From NCBI GenBank assembly GCA_937876205.1, contig CALEII010000014.1, positions 1 to 64,000 of the forward strand: a stretch of DNA of 64,000 bases. Reading direction: 5' to 3'. This DNA is from an uncultured Clostridia bacterium. Lineage in GTDB: Bacteria > Bacillota > Clostridia > Oscillospirales > Acutalibacteraceae. The position numbers were made by a program, and so were the translations under genes. Positions within the stretch are counted from its first letter, which is position 1. Every line of letters begins with the position of its first letter. A model generated the notes under the pieces. It was not told the origin of the DNA. It did no database searches and worked only from the letters and a program-made list of their open reading frames with translations. Below are positions 24,170 to 32,577 of this stretch, in pieces.

Positions 24170-25474
24170 TCAGAAGTAATGATTGTTATACTTTTTCTTG
24201 ATAAACAACTTGTTTGCTATTACGCCGAGTCTTGTATCAACGAATTTCTTTTTGAAAAGCTCAAAGCCTTTATACTCTTTCAGAGCAATATCCTTGCTGA
24301 TGAATCTCTTCATATCACCGTCATCACAGATAAAGGGCTGTGACATACAGATACCGCCCTCACCTCTGAGCTGAGCTCTGACATAACAGCTGATGTCTTC
24401 ACTGTGCTCTGCAAGTGTGATTGTAAGCTCCATATTGCCGTTTTCATCAGCTTCAACTGACTTGATGACTTTGCCGTCTGCAATAAAATCAATTGCCTTG
24501 CAGTTGTTACCTGCAACGGTGATTGTGTCGTTTTCGTCGTCAACCTCAATCTTTGTGAAGCGGGGAAGAATTCCCTTGCCGACATAATCTTCGCCAAGCT
24601 CATTCTTTGCATATCTTGCCATAGCAAAGAAAGTGCCGTTTTCCATAGCCTTACGGAGATTGCCGAGTGAGTATTCGGGAAGGATGAAATCCATAAATGC
24701 AGTGTCAACCTGGTCAACCTGATGAGCGTCACTGTTACCGAAGCCCCATACAGTTCTTTCTCCCTCGGGAATAAGCACTTTGAGAAGCTCGTCCCAGAGA
24801 ATTCTGTCACTTCTGTTGGGTCTGTCATACATATTGAGAACTTCAATACCCATACATGACTTATATCTTCTGAGAAGATCTGCAAAGAATTTTACAATTT
24901 CGGGGTCTTTTGCAAGCTCAGGACGCTTACCTGCACCGATCCAGTCTGTGGGATGATTGATGTGAGAAAGTCCGCCGCTTTTTTCGATTTTTCTGATGGG
25001 CTCTTCAAAATCGTTTTCCTTACCGCAGATACCCTCAGTGGAGTCATCTGTGAAATAACCGTTTACGTGGTTTTTCATAAGGGTAAACATATTGGCCTCA
25101 ATACAGCCGGGCACACACATCATACCACGCTTTTTTGTACGGGAGCTCTTTTCTGTTTTATGAGTGCCTGCAAGAATTGCCTGATACTGTTCTGTTGTGG
25201 GATGCACTCTCTTGCCGTGCCAGAGATTCTGGAAAAGATACAGAGGAATAATTGACGGATCCTGATCCCATTCCTTGCCGTAAACACCGTGATCGGTCAT
25301 AGCAAGGATGTCAAAATCATAGTCATAATATGCTTCAATCATCTTTGTCATAGTATCATTGGCATCACTGTATGTAGAATGTGCATGAAGATTTGTTTTG
25401 TAGTGATTTTCACTTTCGGGAATGAGTGCAGTCACACTTTCATAAGGATTTGTAATTTTATATTTTGCAGACAT
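24170..25474 (-). CDS. PHP domain phosphoesterase
   Basis: This 434-aa protein has the PHP metal-site motifs TNLHAHSTYSDAND near residue 27, ILAMTDHGVYG near residue 55, SHINHPTDW near residue 193 and GNSDAHQVDQ near residue 250. These metal-dependent hydrolases include histidinol phosphatase and nucleic-acid or sugar phosphatases. The long C-terminal part after residue 280 is beta-rich and gives no further clue. The ATG at 25474 has GAGGTG five bp upstream; a GTG two codons earlier is possible. It stands alone with terminators on both sides. Confidence 0.85.
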   Translation of the reverse strand: MSAKYKITNPYESVTALIPESENHYKTNLHAHSTYSDANDTMTKMIEAYYDYDFDILAMTDHGVYGKEWDQDPSIIPLYLFQNLWHGKRVHPTTEQYQAILAGTHKTEKSSRTKKRGMMCVPGCIEANMFTLMKNHVNGYFTDDSTEGICGKENDFEEPIRKIEKSGGLSHINHPTDWIGAGKRPELAKDPEIVKFFADLLRRYKSCMGIEVLNMYDRPNRSDRILWDELLKVLIPEGERTVWGFGNSDAHQVDQVDTAFMDFILPEYSLGNLRKAMENGTFFAMARYAKNELGEDYVGKGILPRFTKIEVDDENDTITVAGNNCKAIDFIADGKVIKSVEADENGNMELTITLAEHSEDISCYVRAQLRGEGGICMSQPFICDDGDMKRFISKDIALKEYKGFELFKKKFVDTRLGVIANKLFIKKKYNNHYF

Positions 25475-25541
25475 ATTCACACCTCACGGGAAAATTTTCT
25501 TTTATAATAATATCACATAAAACAGTGTTATGTCAATGAAA

Positions 25542-25566
25542 AAAGCCCGAACAATGTCGGGCTTTA
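25542..25566 (-). terminator. Terminator of purC
   Basis: Arms AAAGCCCGA and TCGGGCTTT (25542-25550, 25557-25565) are followed on the minus strand by TTTT. Confidence 0.85.
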
Positions 25567-25581
25567 AACAAAAAAACAAAA

Positions 25582-26265
25582 TTATCTGTTGAGAATGAGC
25601 TTTGTGAGTTCAACGGGGTCAACAATCTTGCCGTCCTTATAAACTCTCATATTACCTGATGCGATTTCGTCAATAAGGATAACCTCATCGTTGTTGTAGC
25701 CGAATTCAAACTTGATATCCCAGAGATCAAGACCGATTGACTTGAGGTCATCAGCAACAATCTTTGTGATTTTAAGAGTCTGCTCCTTCATACTCTCAAA
25801 CATTGCGGGAGTCATAACACCGAGTGCTGCGAGACCTTCGCCTGTAACAAGGGGATCGCCGAGAGCGTCATTCTTGAATGTGCACTCAACATAGCCGCCT
25901 TCGAGAACTGTACCGTCTTCGATATATTCACCGTATCTTCTGATGAAGCTGCCTGTTGCCACAAGACGGCAGATAACTTCAAGACCGTGACCGAATACCT
26001 TACCGGGAAGAACTTCCATAGTAGCATCTTCAACATTTGCGCTTACATAGTGTGTCTTGATGCCTGCTTTCTTGAGAAGCTCAAAGTAATGGATTGATGT
26101 CTGAAGATTTGCCTTGCCGATACCTTCAATTGTAAGACCGACACTGTTTTCACCGGGATCAAACACACCGTCTTTACCTGTGCAGTCATCCTTGAACTTG
26201 AGCATTACGTTGCCGTTGTCAAGTGAATATACGTCTTTAGTTTTGCCTTCATAAATCTTTTTCAT
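25582..26265 (-). CDS. purC: Phosphoribosylaminoimidazole-succinocarboxamide synthase
   Basis: This 227-aa enzyme joins aspartate to CAIR with ATP in purine synthesis. The opening KKIYEGKTKDVYSLDNGNV and the later signatures LEVICRLVATGSFIRRYG and LWDIKFEFGYNNDEVILID are characteristic. The start at 26265 has AAGGAG upstream; the longer frame to 26298 lacks a site. No other pur genes lie alongside, so it is a solitary purine gene here. Confidence 0.96.
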   Translation of the reverse strand: MKKIYEGKTKDVYSLDNGNVMLKFKDDCTGKDGVFDPGENSVGLTIEGIGKANLQTSIHYFELLKKAGIKTHYVSANVEDATMEVLPGKVFGHGLEVICRLVATGSFIRRYGEYIEDGTVLEGGYVECTFKNDALGDPLVTGEGLAALGVMTPAMFESMKEQTLKITKIVADDLKSIGLDLWDIKFEFGYNNDEVILIDEIASGNMRVYKDGKIVDPVELTKLILNR

Positions 26266-26404
26266 TTTACAGCACTCCTTTGTCTGAGTTAAAAACACTA
26301 TTATTTTAACACCATTTTTTTTATTTGTACAGTATTTTTTTGCATTTTTTTCTCATTTGGTTGTTTTTACATTTTTTGACTCAAGTTATATTTCTAATTG
26401 GTTA

Positions 26405-26438
26405 AAAAAAACAAAAGCACCCTATATAAAAAGGTGCA
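26405..26438 (-). terminator. Terminator of the XRE gene
   Basis: Arms GCACC (26417-26421) and GGTGC (26433-26437) are followed on the minus strand by TTTTGTTTTTTTT. Confidence 0.7.
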
Positions 26439-26441
26439 GAG

Positions 26442-26774
26442 TTATTCATTAAAAGCATCTGTCAGTCTGCGGACAATATCCTCAACAACGGAAAACTGCT
26501 TTTGAGATAAACGGCGGCAGCAATCAACAAGAACGGAAACATCACTATCCTGCACTACATCAAAAAGCAGGCTGTCACTTGTTACATCAAGAGCAAGACA
26601 TATATTTTTCAATGTAGAAACAGACACACCGACAACGCCACGTTCAAGGTCTGAAATATACTGTGGTGAAACTTCAACTCTTTCAGCAAGCTTTTCCTGA
26701 GTGATTTTTCTCTGTTCTCTTGCATTTTTTATTCTTTCACCGATTTCAATGTTAATCTGCTTCTTTTCTCTCAT
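26442..26774 (-). CDS. XRE-family transcriptional regulator
   Basis: This 110-aa protein has an N-terminal helix-turn-helix (GERIKNAREQRKITQEKLAE then VSPQYISDLERG) and a helical C-terminal segment (VDCCRRLSQKQFSVVEDIV) likely used for pairing. The start at 26774 has an AAGGA site; the upstream frame has none. It is divergent from two Cys-rich genes, with a 21-bp dyad between, so it probably controls both itself and them. Confidence 0.9.
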   Translation of the reverse strand: MREKKQINIEIGERIKNAREQRKITQEKLAERVEVSPQYISDLERGVVGVSVSTLKNICLALDVTSDSLLFDVVQDSDVSVLVDCCRRLSQKQFSVVEDIVRRLTDAFNE

Positions 26775-26815
26775 TATAAACACCGTCCTTGCTATTATTT
26801 TATCTAAAAGCAGTC

Positions 26816-26873
26816 TTGACAAACACAATGTATCAGTGTTATAATTTATAAAAGTAATGCTATTAGTATTACT
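26816..26873 (+). promoter_or_regulatory. Promoter and operator of the Cys-rich gene pair
   Basis: TTGACA (26816-26821) and TATAAT (26840-26845) have an 18-bp spacer. At 26853-26873, over the start site, lies a dyad with 10-bp arms (AGTAATGCTA and TAGTATTACT, one G-T pair). It is a good candidate site for the divergent XRE protein. Confidence 0.7.
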
Positions 26874-26896
26874 AAAACATTGTGGAGGTGAAAAAA

Positions 26897-27076
26897 ATGG
26901 CAAGATGTCCTAAACTATTATTTGACGGTGATCATATTCTTTACAGTGACTGTAAGTATATTTGCGGTCTTACCCATCAGCAGATGTCCGTTGACAGTGC
27001 GCAGGTAAAATGTACATGCAACCCGAGTTACGGCGAAAATTACAGAACTTGTGATGTTTACAAAAGATACGGGTAA
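26897..27076 (+). CDS. Small Cys-rich protein, probable zinc-binding
   Basis: I do not recognise this 59-aa protein. It has cysteines in MARCPKLLF, SDCKYICGLT, VKCTCNPSYG and RTCDVYKRYG, enough for a zinc finger-like fold. The pattern CGLT followed by CT and a last CxxY or CxxF recurs in the C-terminal part of the next gene. ATG at 26897 follows GGAGGTG; the upstream in-frame GTG/TTG codons are not better placed. Confidence 0.65.
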   Translation: MARCPKLLFDGDHILYSDCKYICGLTHQQMSVDSAQVKCTCNPSYGENYRTCDVYKRYG

Positions 27077-27093
27077 ATAAGGAAGTGAAAATT

Positions 27094-27663
27094 ATGCCAA
27101 GACAGTTGGACAGAATACAAAAGGTTAAAGAGTACCGCAATCATCCGTTAAGAAAAGAATACGAAGAAAAAAAGGCTACAATACTAAGATCAGGTAACGG
27201 TTTTTTGTATAATTGCCTTAGAGTAGTTAGCACTTTGTCGTATATAATGATTGTTGGATATCTCGTTTTATTTTGTTTATTCTTTTTCGAAGATTGGAAT
27301 ATTATGGGTCCTGTTATATTTTTAGGAATAATCAATCTAATTGTTGCACTTATTCTTTTTTATCAGCTTGAATGCGAAGGAAAATTAAAAGCAATGAAAG
27401 AAGATCGTCATAAAGAACAATTAAACAAATTAAAAAATGAATATGCAAAAAAGGGCTTGTATGAATTTACAGAATCCGAATTAGTTTCCCGTTGTTTAGA
27501 TGAAGACTATGATGGTGATCCGATTTGTGGTGTAACAGGAGCATATATAGGATATGGACAGAAATACTATTTTTGTACGGGACCCAGGAAATGTCTAAAA
27601 TGCAAAACCTTTATGAAAGCTTATCTCGGTGAAGACTGGGACGGCGAATACGAAATGGAATAA
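27094..27663 (+). CDS. Membrane protein with C-terminal Cys motif
   Basis: This 189-aa protein has two membrane segments (about residues 46-65 and 72-92, the second IMGPVIFLGIINLIVALILF), a charged helix, then a Cys-rich tail CGVTGAYIGYGQKYYFCTG followed by KCLKCKTF. That tail resembles the protein encoded just upstream. It is probably co-transcribed with it, 17 bp away, and under the same XRE control. Function unknown. Confidence 0.7.
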   Translation: MPRQLDRIQKVKEYRNHPLRKEYEEKKATILRSGNGFLYNCLRVVSTLSYIMIVGYLVLFCLFFFEDWNIMGPVIFLGIINLIVALILFYQLECEGKLKAMKEDRHKEQLNKLKNEYAKKGLYEFTESELVSRCLDEDYDGDPICGVTGAYIGYGQKYYFCTGPRKCLKCKTFMKAYLGEDWDGEYEME

Positions 27664-27675
27664 CGAACATAAAAA

Positions 27676-27706
27676 ATCACCCCGTGAAAACGAGGTGATA
27701 ATTTTT
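27676..27706 (+). terminator. Terminator of the Cys-rich pair
   Basis: Near-perfect arms ATCACCCCG and CGAGGTGAT around TGAAAA are followed by ATTTTTG. Confidence 0.75.
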
Positions 27707-27718
27707 GCTTAAATTCAA

Positions 27719-28930
27719 TTAACCGAGAACTTTTTCTGCAATTTCCTTTGTATCTCTTGCAATCATAAGTTCTTCGTTTGTGGGGATAACATAGACCTTA
27801 ACCTTTGAGTCTGCGCCCGAAAGCTCGCCGCCCTTGCCTCTGATAGCCTTTGCATTCTCTTCAGCATTGAAGGTAACACCGATATAGCCGAAGCTCTCGC
27901 AGATGTTCTGACGAAGGGGCTGTGAATTCTCACCGATACCGCCTGTGAATACGATAGCGTCAACACCCTGCATTGCTGCGATGTACTGACCGATGTACTT
28001 TCTTATCTGATACCAGAGCATCTTCTTTGCAAGCTCAGCTCTCTTATCGCCTTCTGCTGCAGCCTTGAGAATGTCTCTGTCGTCGCTCAGACCGCCTGAA
28101 ATACCTATAACGCCTGATTTCTTATTGAGAACAGCGTTTGTTTCTGCAGGTGTCCAGCCCTCTTTCTCCTGAAGGAATGTAACAACTGAGGGGTCAAGGT
28201 TACCTGAACGTGTACCCATAATAAAGCCGTCAAGAGGAGTAAGACCCATTGATGTGTCAATAACCTTACCGTCCTTGATAGCTGTGATTGATGAGCCGTT
28301 ACCGAGATGGCAGGTGATGAGCTTGATATCCTTGAGGTCTTTGCCCATAATTCTTGCACACTCGCCGCTTACATATCTGTGAGATGTGCCGTGGAAACCG
28401 TAACGACGGATCTGATATTTCTCATAATATTCATAAGGAATACCGAACATATAAGCTTCTTCAGGCATTGTTGAATGGAATGCGTTGTCAAAAACAGCAA
28501 CCTCGGGAACATCCTTGCCGAAAACTTCCATACAAGCATTGATACCCTGAATGTGAGCAGGGTTGTGGAGAGGAGCAAGGTCGCAAAGGCTTTCGATACC
28601 CTTGATAACATCTTCTGTGATGAGTGTGCTTTCTTTATAAATAGCACCGCCCTGAACAACTCTGTGACCGATAGCTGAAATCTCACTGAGACTGTCAATA
28701 ACCTTTGTGTCACCTGAAGTAAGTGCATCCTTAACAACCTTGAATGCATCCGTATGAGTGGGCATTGCAACTTCCTTTTCAAACTTGCCCTTTTCTGTCT
28801 TGATCTCGAATTCGCCCATATCTGAGCCAACTCTGCCGCAAGTACCCTTTGCGATAACAACTTCGCCGTTCATATCAATAAGCTGGAACTTAAGAGAAGA
28901 ACTGCCGGCATTGATAACGAGAATTTTCAT
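27719..28930 (-). CDS. ackA: Acetate kinase
   Basis: This 403-aa enzyme makes ATP from acetyl-phosphate. The phosphate motif MKILVINAGSSSLKFQLID, GYRFHGTSHRYV-like RYGFHGTSHRYVSG, and the ATP motif ITCHLGNGSSITAIKDGK are all intact. Length and ending match the family. It is divergent from tmcAL, whose enzyme uses acetate and ATP; no phosphotransacetylase gene is beside it. Confidence 0.97.
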   Translation of the reverse strand: MKILVINAGSSSLKFQLIDMNGEVVIAKGTCGRVGSDMGEFEIKTEKGKFEKEVAMPTHTDAFKVVKDALTSGDTKVIDSLSEISAIGHRVVQGGAIYKESTLITEDVIKGIESLCDLAPLHNPAHIQGINACMEVFGKDVPEVAVFDNAFHSTMPEEAYMFGIPYEYYEKYQIRRYGFHGTSHRYVSGECARIMGKDLKDIKLITCHLGNGSSITAIKDGKVIDTSMGLTPLDGFIMGTRSGNLDPSVVTFLQEKEGWTPAETNAVLNKKSGVIGISGGLSDDRDILKAAAEGDKRAELAKKMLWYQIRKYIGQYIAAMQGVDAIVFTGGIGENSQPLRQNICESFGYIGVTFNAEENAKAIRGKGGELSGADSKVKVYVIPTNEELMIARDTKEIAEKVLG

Positions 28931-29051
28931 AAATTTTACCTCCGTAGAAAAATAATTCTTGATAGCTTATTTCCAATGATATATTATATACTTATAATTC
29001 AGGATTTTCAATATCTTTTTTGAAAGTCTTTTTGAAAGGACAAGAAAAAAT

Positions 29052-30260
29052 ATGCAAGTTACAGCTATTGTTGCCGAATACAATCCGTTTCACAACGGTC
29101 ACAAATATCATATTGAAGAAACGTGGAAAAAAACAGACAATTCATACATTATGGCAATAATGTCAGGTAATTTTGTTCAGAGAGGTGAGCCCGCAATCCT
29201 TGACAAGAGAAAAAGGGCTGAAATTGCACTTATGAACGGTGCTGACCTTGTGGTTGAGCTGCCTACACTCTGGTCAACAGCATCTGCAGAACGGTTTGCA
29301 AGAGGTGCAGTTTACATTGCACATCAGGCAGGCATTGTTGACAACCTTTCTTTCGGCTGTGAGGATGAGGACACAACAACACTCCGACAGATTGCAAGAA
29401 TTCTGAATGATAAGGTCTACAGCAGAGAAATAAAAAGATATTACGACGACAATATGTGTTCATACCCCGAAGCAAGAGCAGCCGTAGTGAGCAAAATACT
29501 CGCAAAGGACTGCAGAGATATTATGCTCAGACCAAACAACATACTTGCGATAGAATACCTCAAGGCAATAGCGTCGTTCAATTCAGACATCAAGCCCATA
29601 GGCATAAAAAGAAGTGCCGCAGCTCACGACAGCACTTTTGTCAGCAACAATATAACATCGGCAATGAATATAAGAAACAGCATAAAAACAGGCAACGAAT
29701 ACAATAGCTTTGTGCCCGATAACAGCCTCGAAATATTCAGGCAGGCTTGTGAAAACGGTCACTTCCCTGCTCTGTATTCAAATCTTGAAACAGCCGTGCT
29801 TGCACATCTGCGCAAGATGAAGCCGTCAGATTTCCGTGATACTCCTGATGTTGCAGAGGGAATTGAGCACAGAATAGTTGAAGCTGTAAAAACCTCTGTT
29901 TCGCTGGGTGAAATTTTTGATAAGGTAAAGACAAAACGCTATACACACGCAAGGATAAGAAGAATTATACTTTCATCATTTCTCGGCATAAAAGCTGAAG
30001 ATGTTGTGTCACTGCCCCCTTACATAAGAGTTCTCGGTCTCAACGATAACGGCAGAATGATGCTCAGGGAAATGAAAGACAAATATTTTGTGCCCATAAT
30101 TATGAAATACGGCGATGTTAAGTACCTTGACGACTCAGCAAAAAGAGTGTTTATGCTTGAATCAACAGCAACAGACCTTTATAATCTCTGTCTGCCCGAA
30201 AGACGCCCCTGTGGCACAGATATGACGGATGAGATTGTTTATATTCCAAACAAACAATAA
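29052..30260 (+). CDS. tmcAL: tRNA(Met) cytidine acetate ligase TmcAL
   Basis: This 402-aa enzyme (old name YlbM) makes N4-acetylcytidine at the wobble base of elongator tRNA(Met) from acetate and ATP. The nucleotidyltransferase-like HIGH motif is in VAEYNPFHNGHKYHIEE, and IMSGNFVQRGEPAI and ADLVVELPTLWSTASAERFA are family motifs. The stop codon lies inside a 31-bp palindrome. Divergent from ackA, an arrangement fitting a shared acetate link. Confidence 0.95.
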   Translation: MQVTAIVAEYNPFHNGHKYHIEETWKKTDNSYIMAIMSGNFVQRGEPAILDKRKRAEIALMNGADLVVELPTLWSTASAERFARGAVYIAHQAGIVDNLSFGCEDEDTTTLRQIARILNDKVYSREIKRYYDDNMCSYPEARAAVVSKILAKDCRDIMLRPNNILAIEYLKAIASFNSDIKPIGIKRSAAAHDSTFVSNNITSAMNIRNSIKTGNEYNSFVPDNSLEIFRQACENGHFPALYSNLETAVLAHLRKMKPSDFRDTPDVAEGIEHRIVEAVKTSVSLGEIFDKVKTKRYTHARIRRIILSSFLGIKAEDVVSLPPYIRVLGLNDNGRMMLREMKDKYFVPIIMKYGDVKYLDDSAKRVFMLESTATDLYNLCLPERRPCGTDMTDEIVYIPNKQ

Positions 30261-30285
30261 TTTATCGCTGTGCGATAAATTATTG
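30255..30285. repeat. Palindromic repeat at the tmcAL stop
   Basis: Perfect 14-bp arms CAATAATTTATCGC and GCGATAAATTATTG around TGT. The CAATAA at its start is the last codon and stop of tmcAL. The same palindrome occurs at 59965-59995, a variant at 59812-59838, and a partial copy at the right window edge. Confidence 0.85.
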
Positions 30286-30447
30286 TAATTGAAAATTTAA
30301 AATTGAAAGTTGAAAATGAAGGTGGTTTTCCTTCGGAAAACATTATATAGAGCGTAGCGGAAAAGTGCGAAGCACTTCCGACACTTTCCATTTTCCATTT
30401 TCAATTTTCCATTCGAGCTCTGCTCGACAAATTCTGATTTATCTGAC
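30286..30447. repeat. Low-complexity interior of the repeat element
   Basis: The stretch holds AAAATTGAAAGTTGAAAATG on the left and its approximate inverse (CCATTTTCCATTTTCAATTT) on the right. Two inner palindromes are CGAAGCACTTCG near 30369 and GAGCTCTGCTC near 30416. No coding sequence is present. Confidence 0.55.
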
Positions 30448-30479
30448 AACGCCACGGCAAAACCGTGGCGTTACTTTTT
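30448..30479 (+). terminator. Hairpin between tmcAL and the M56 operon
   Basis: Perfect arms AACGCCACGG and CCGTGGCGTT around CAAAA are followed on the plus strand by ACTTTTTC. It touches the stop codon of the convergent M56 gene and may serve both directions. Confidence 0.7.
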
Positions 30480-32575
30480 CATTCTTCTGCCATATAAATT
30501 GCAAAAACCTTGTTAATCTGTGCCGGGTATGTTTCCTGAATTTCTCCGTTATATACAACTGTCACGGTGTCACCCTTTTTTATTTCAGGTACGGGATTTG
30601 TTGAAATAACATCTGTGCTGACATAGATTTTACTTGCTGATTTTCGTTCGTCTTCACCCTCAAGCGGTTCAACGAGAATGTTCTTTTCATTTACTTCAAG
30701 CACTTTTGCCTCAAATGACGGATTGAGATTTTCAACATTGTCATAAGCAATTGCAGTTGTTGTATCAGACTCATTATTACCCGTTGCTGAGGGTTTCACG
30801 GACGGGTCTGATGTGGGTACTTCATATTGCGACACACCCTCTTCAATAAAAAACTCTGCAGCAGCCGTAAATTCATCGGGGTCTGCATCGGCTCCACCCA
30901 CACCAAAGCTGAATTCAACCGTATATCTGCCGGGCTTTGAAATATCATACCCTACAAGACTGAATTTGCGTGTAGTATGCTTTGCAGATGTCATACACAA
31001 AGGCATTGTCCACGCTCTGTCTTCGTAAGCATTACAGTCAATCTTTTCTCCGTTTTCGTGTCGGTAAACGCCATACATTGTGCCGTAAACAAGATTATCT
31101 CCGGTGTTATTGTCCAACTTTACGATGACATACGGCGATGATGTGAGTCTGAGGTCAATTATGCCGATTTTTACGTTTTCATTTGTGGTAGTTCCGGGGA
31201 TATACAAATCAGTGAACTCCGTTGCTTCCTCCACAATCACATCAGGATTTCTTTTAAGTTTAAAGGAATTCATAACATAATAGTTTCCGTCACTTCCGGT
31301 GGGAAGATATGCCCCGATAAAGTCGCCGTTTCTGAACATTATGAACACATATTTATCTGACAGATAAAATGAAGCACCGTAAACCTCTTTTATGCTGTTT
31401 CTTGTATAAATTGCCGGCAGAGTTTCAAGTACAAGCCCCACTTCGTAATCATTTGCACCGCCACGGGCAAGTGTGCCGAGAGTTTCGGAATTCCCCTGAC
31501 CGGTTCCGAAAAACTTAGTCAGCACCATATCTTCGCCTATTCTGTAGCTGATATCACGCATCTCGTTGTTTGCCCGTTCTTCCCCGATAACATAGTCATA
31601 AAAGTATTTATCAACATAATGATAGCCGTCAATTGAATCGCTTGCCGGATTAGTCATAAAACCAACTGCAACAGCTACGAGAGCAATCACAGCAACAATG
31701 ATTATCCACAGTGCAGGTTTTTTATAATTGAGAACTGATTTGATTCTGCTTTTTACACCGACTTCACCGAATGCAAGCGGGCAGGCAGAAATGACATACT
31801 TCGGTGCGCTGAGTGAAAGCAGTGTTTCGGAGTAGCCTGCTTTCTCTTCATTTTTCATTGATTTTATAACCCGTTCATCACAGGCATATTCAATGTCACG
31901 ACAGAAAAGATTATATGAAAGCCACACAAAAGGATTAAACCAATGAATACACATAACGGCAAAGCCGAGCGGCTTCCATATATGATCAAGCCTTGCTATA
32001 TGGGATTTTTCGTGTGCAATGACGCAAGAAATCTGATTTGCATTTATATCTGACGGCAGATATATTTTTGGTCTGAAAACGCCCAGAATAAAAGGTGTTT
32101 TTATATTGTCACACAGATAAATATTATCATCATAACGGACACAGATTTTCACCTTTCTTTTAAGCAGAAAATAGCTGAAAAAAGAATACACAAGCATTAT
32201 CACAGCACCTGATGCCCACACTGCAAAAGAAATACGAAGAAGCATATCAACGGGACTAAAACCCATTGAATAAGGTGTTTCTGCAAAATCAGATACGACG
32301 GGATTGATAATTTCATTAACAGCATTAAATCCGGTGTCAACTGACGGTGATGCAACAAATGCAGCATTTGACGGTATTGTTTCCGCTGAGGGAATAAGGC
32401 TGAACACACTTTCAAAAGTAAACGGACAGACAAGACGGAGTCCGACAAACGCCCACATAATAAGATTTATGTATTTCGGGGCTTTTTTCAGAATTAAGCG
32501 GAGTACGATTACTGCAAGGATAAGCCATACAGCCGTAAGACTCATATTAAAAAGCTTAATCATTACTTCATCCAT
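30479..32575 (-). CDS. BlaR1-type M56 membrane metallopeptidase, second copy
   Basis: This 698-aa protein has three or four N-terminal membrane segments and a cytoplasmic zinc protease motif VIAHEKSHIARLDHIWKP (HExxH). A later membrane segment, ALWIIIVAVIALVAVAVGF, is followed by an extracellular domain of about 370 residues. It has no penicillin-binding motif, so the sensed signal is unknown. The first 60 or so codons are almost identical in DNA to the neighbouring copy at 32578-34374. It follows that copy by 2 bp in the BlaI operon. Confidence 0.88.
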   Translation of the reverse strand: MDEVMIKLFNMSLTAVWLILAVIVLRLILKKAPKYINLIMWAFVGLRLVCPFTFESVFSLIPSAETIPSNAAFVASPSVDTGFNAVNEIINPVVSDFAETPYSMGFSPVDMLLRISFAVWASGAVIMLVYSFFSYFLLKRKVKICVRYDDNIYLCDNIKTPFILGVFRPKIYLPSDINANQISCVIAHEKSHIARLDHIWKPLGFAVMCIHWFNPFVWLSYNLFCRDIEYACDERVIKSMKNEEKAGYSETLLSLSAPKYVISACPLAFGEVGVKSRIKSVLNYKKPALWIIIVAVIALVAVAVGFMTNPASDSIDGYHYVDKYFYDYVIGEERANNEMRDISYRIGEDMVLTKFFGTGQGNSETLGTLARGGANDYEVGLVLETLPAIYTRNSIKEVYGASFYLSDKYVFIMFRNGDFIGAYLPTGSDGNYYVMNSFKLKRNPDVIVEEATEFTDLYIPGTTTNENVKIGIIDLRLTSSPYVIVKLDNNTGDNLVYGTMYGVYRHENGEKIDCNAYEDRAWTMPLCMTSAKHTTRKFSLVGYDISKPGRYTVEFSFGVGGADADPDEFTAAAEFFIEEGVSQYEVPTSDPSVKPSATGNNESDTTTAIAYDNVENLNPSFEAKVLEVNEKNILVEPLEGEDERKSASKIYVSTDVISTNPVPEIKKGDTVTVVYNGEIQETYPAQINKVFAIYMAEE

Positions 32576-32577
32576 AT

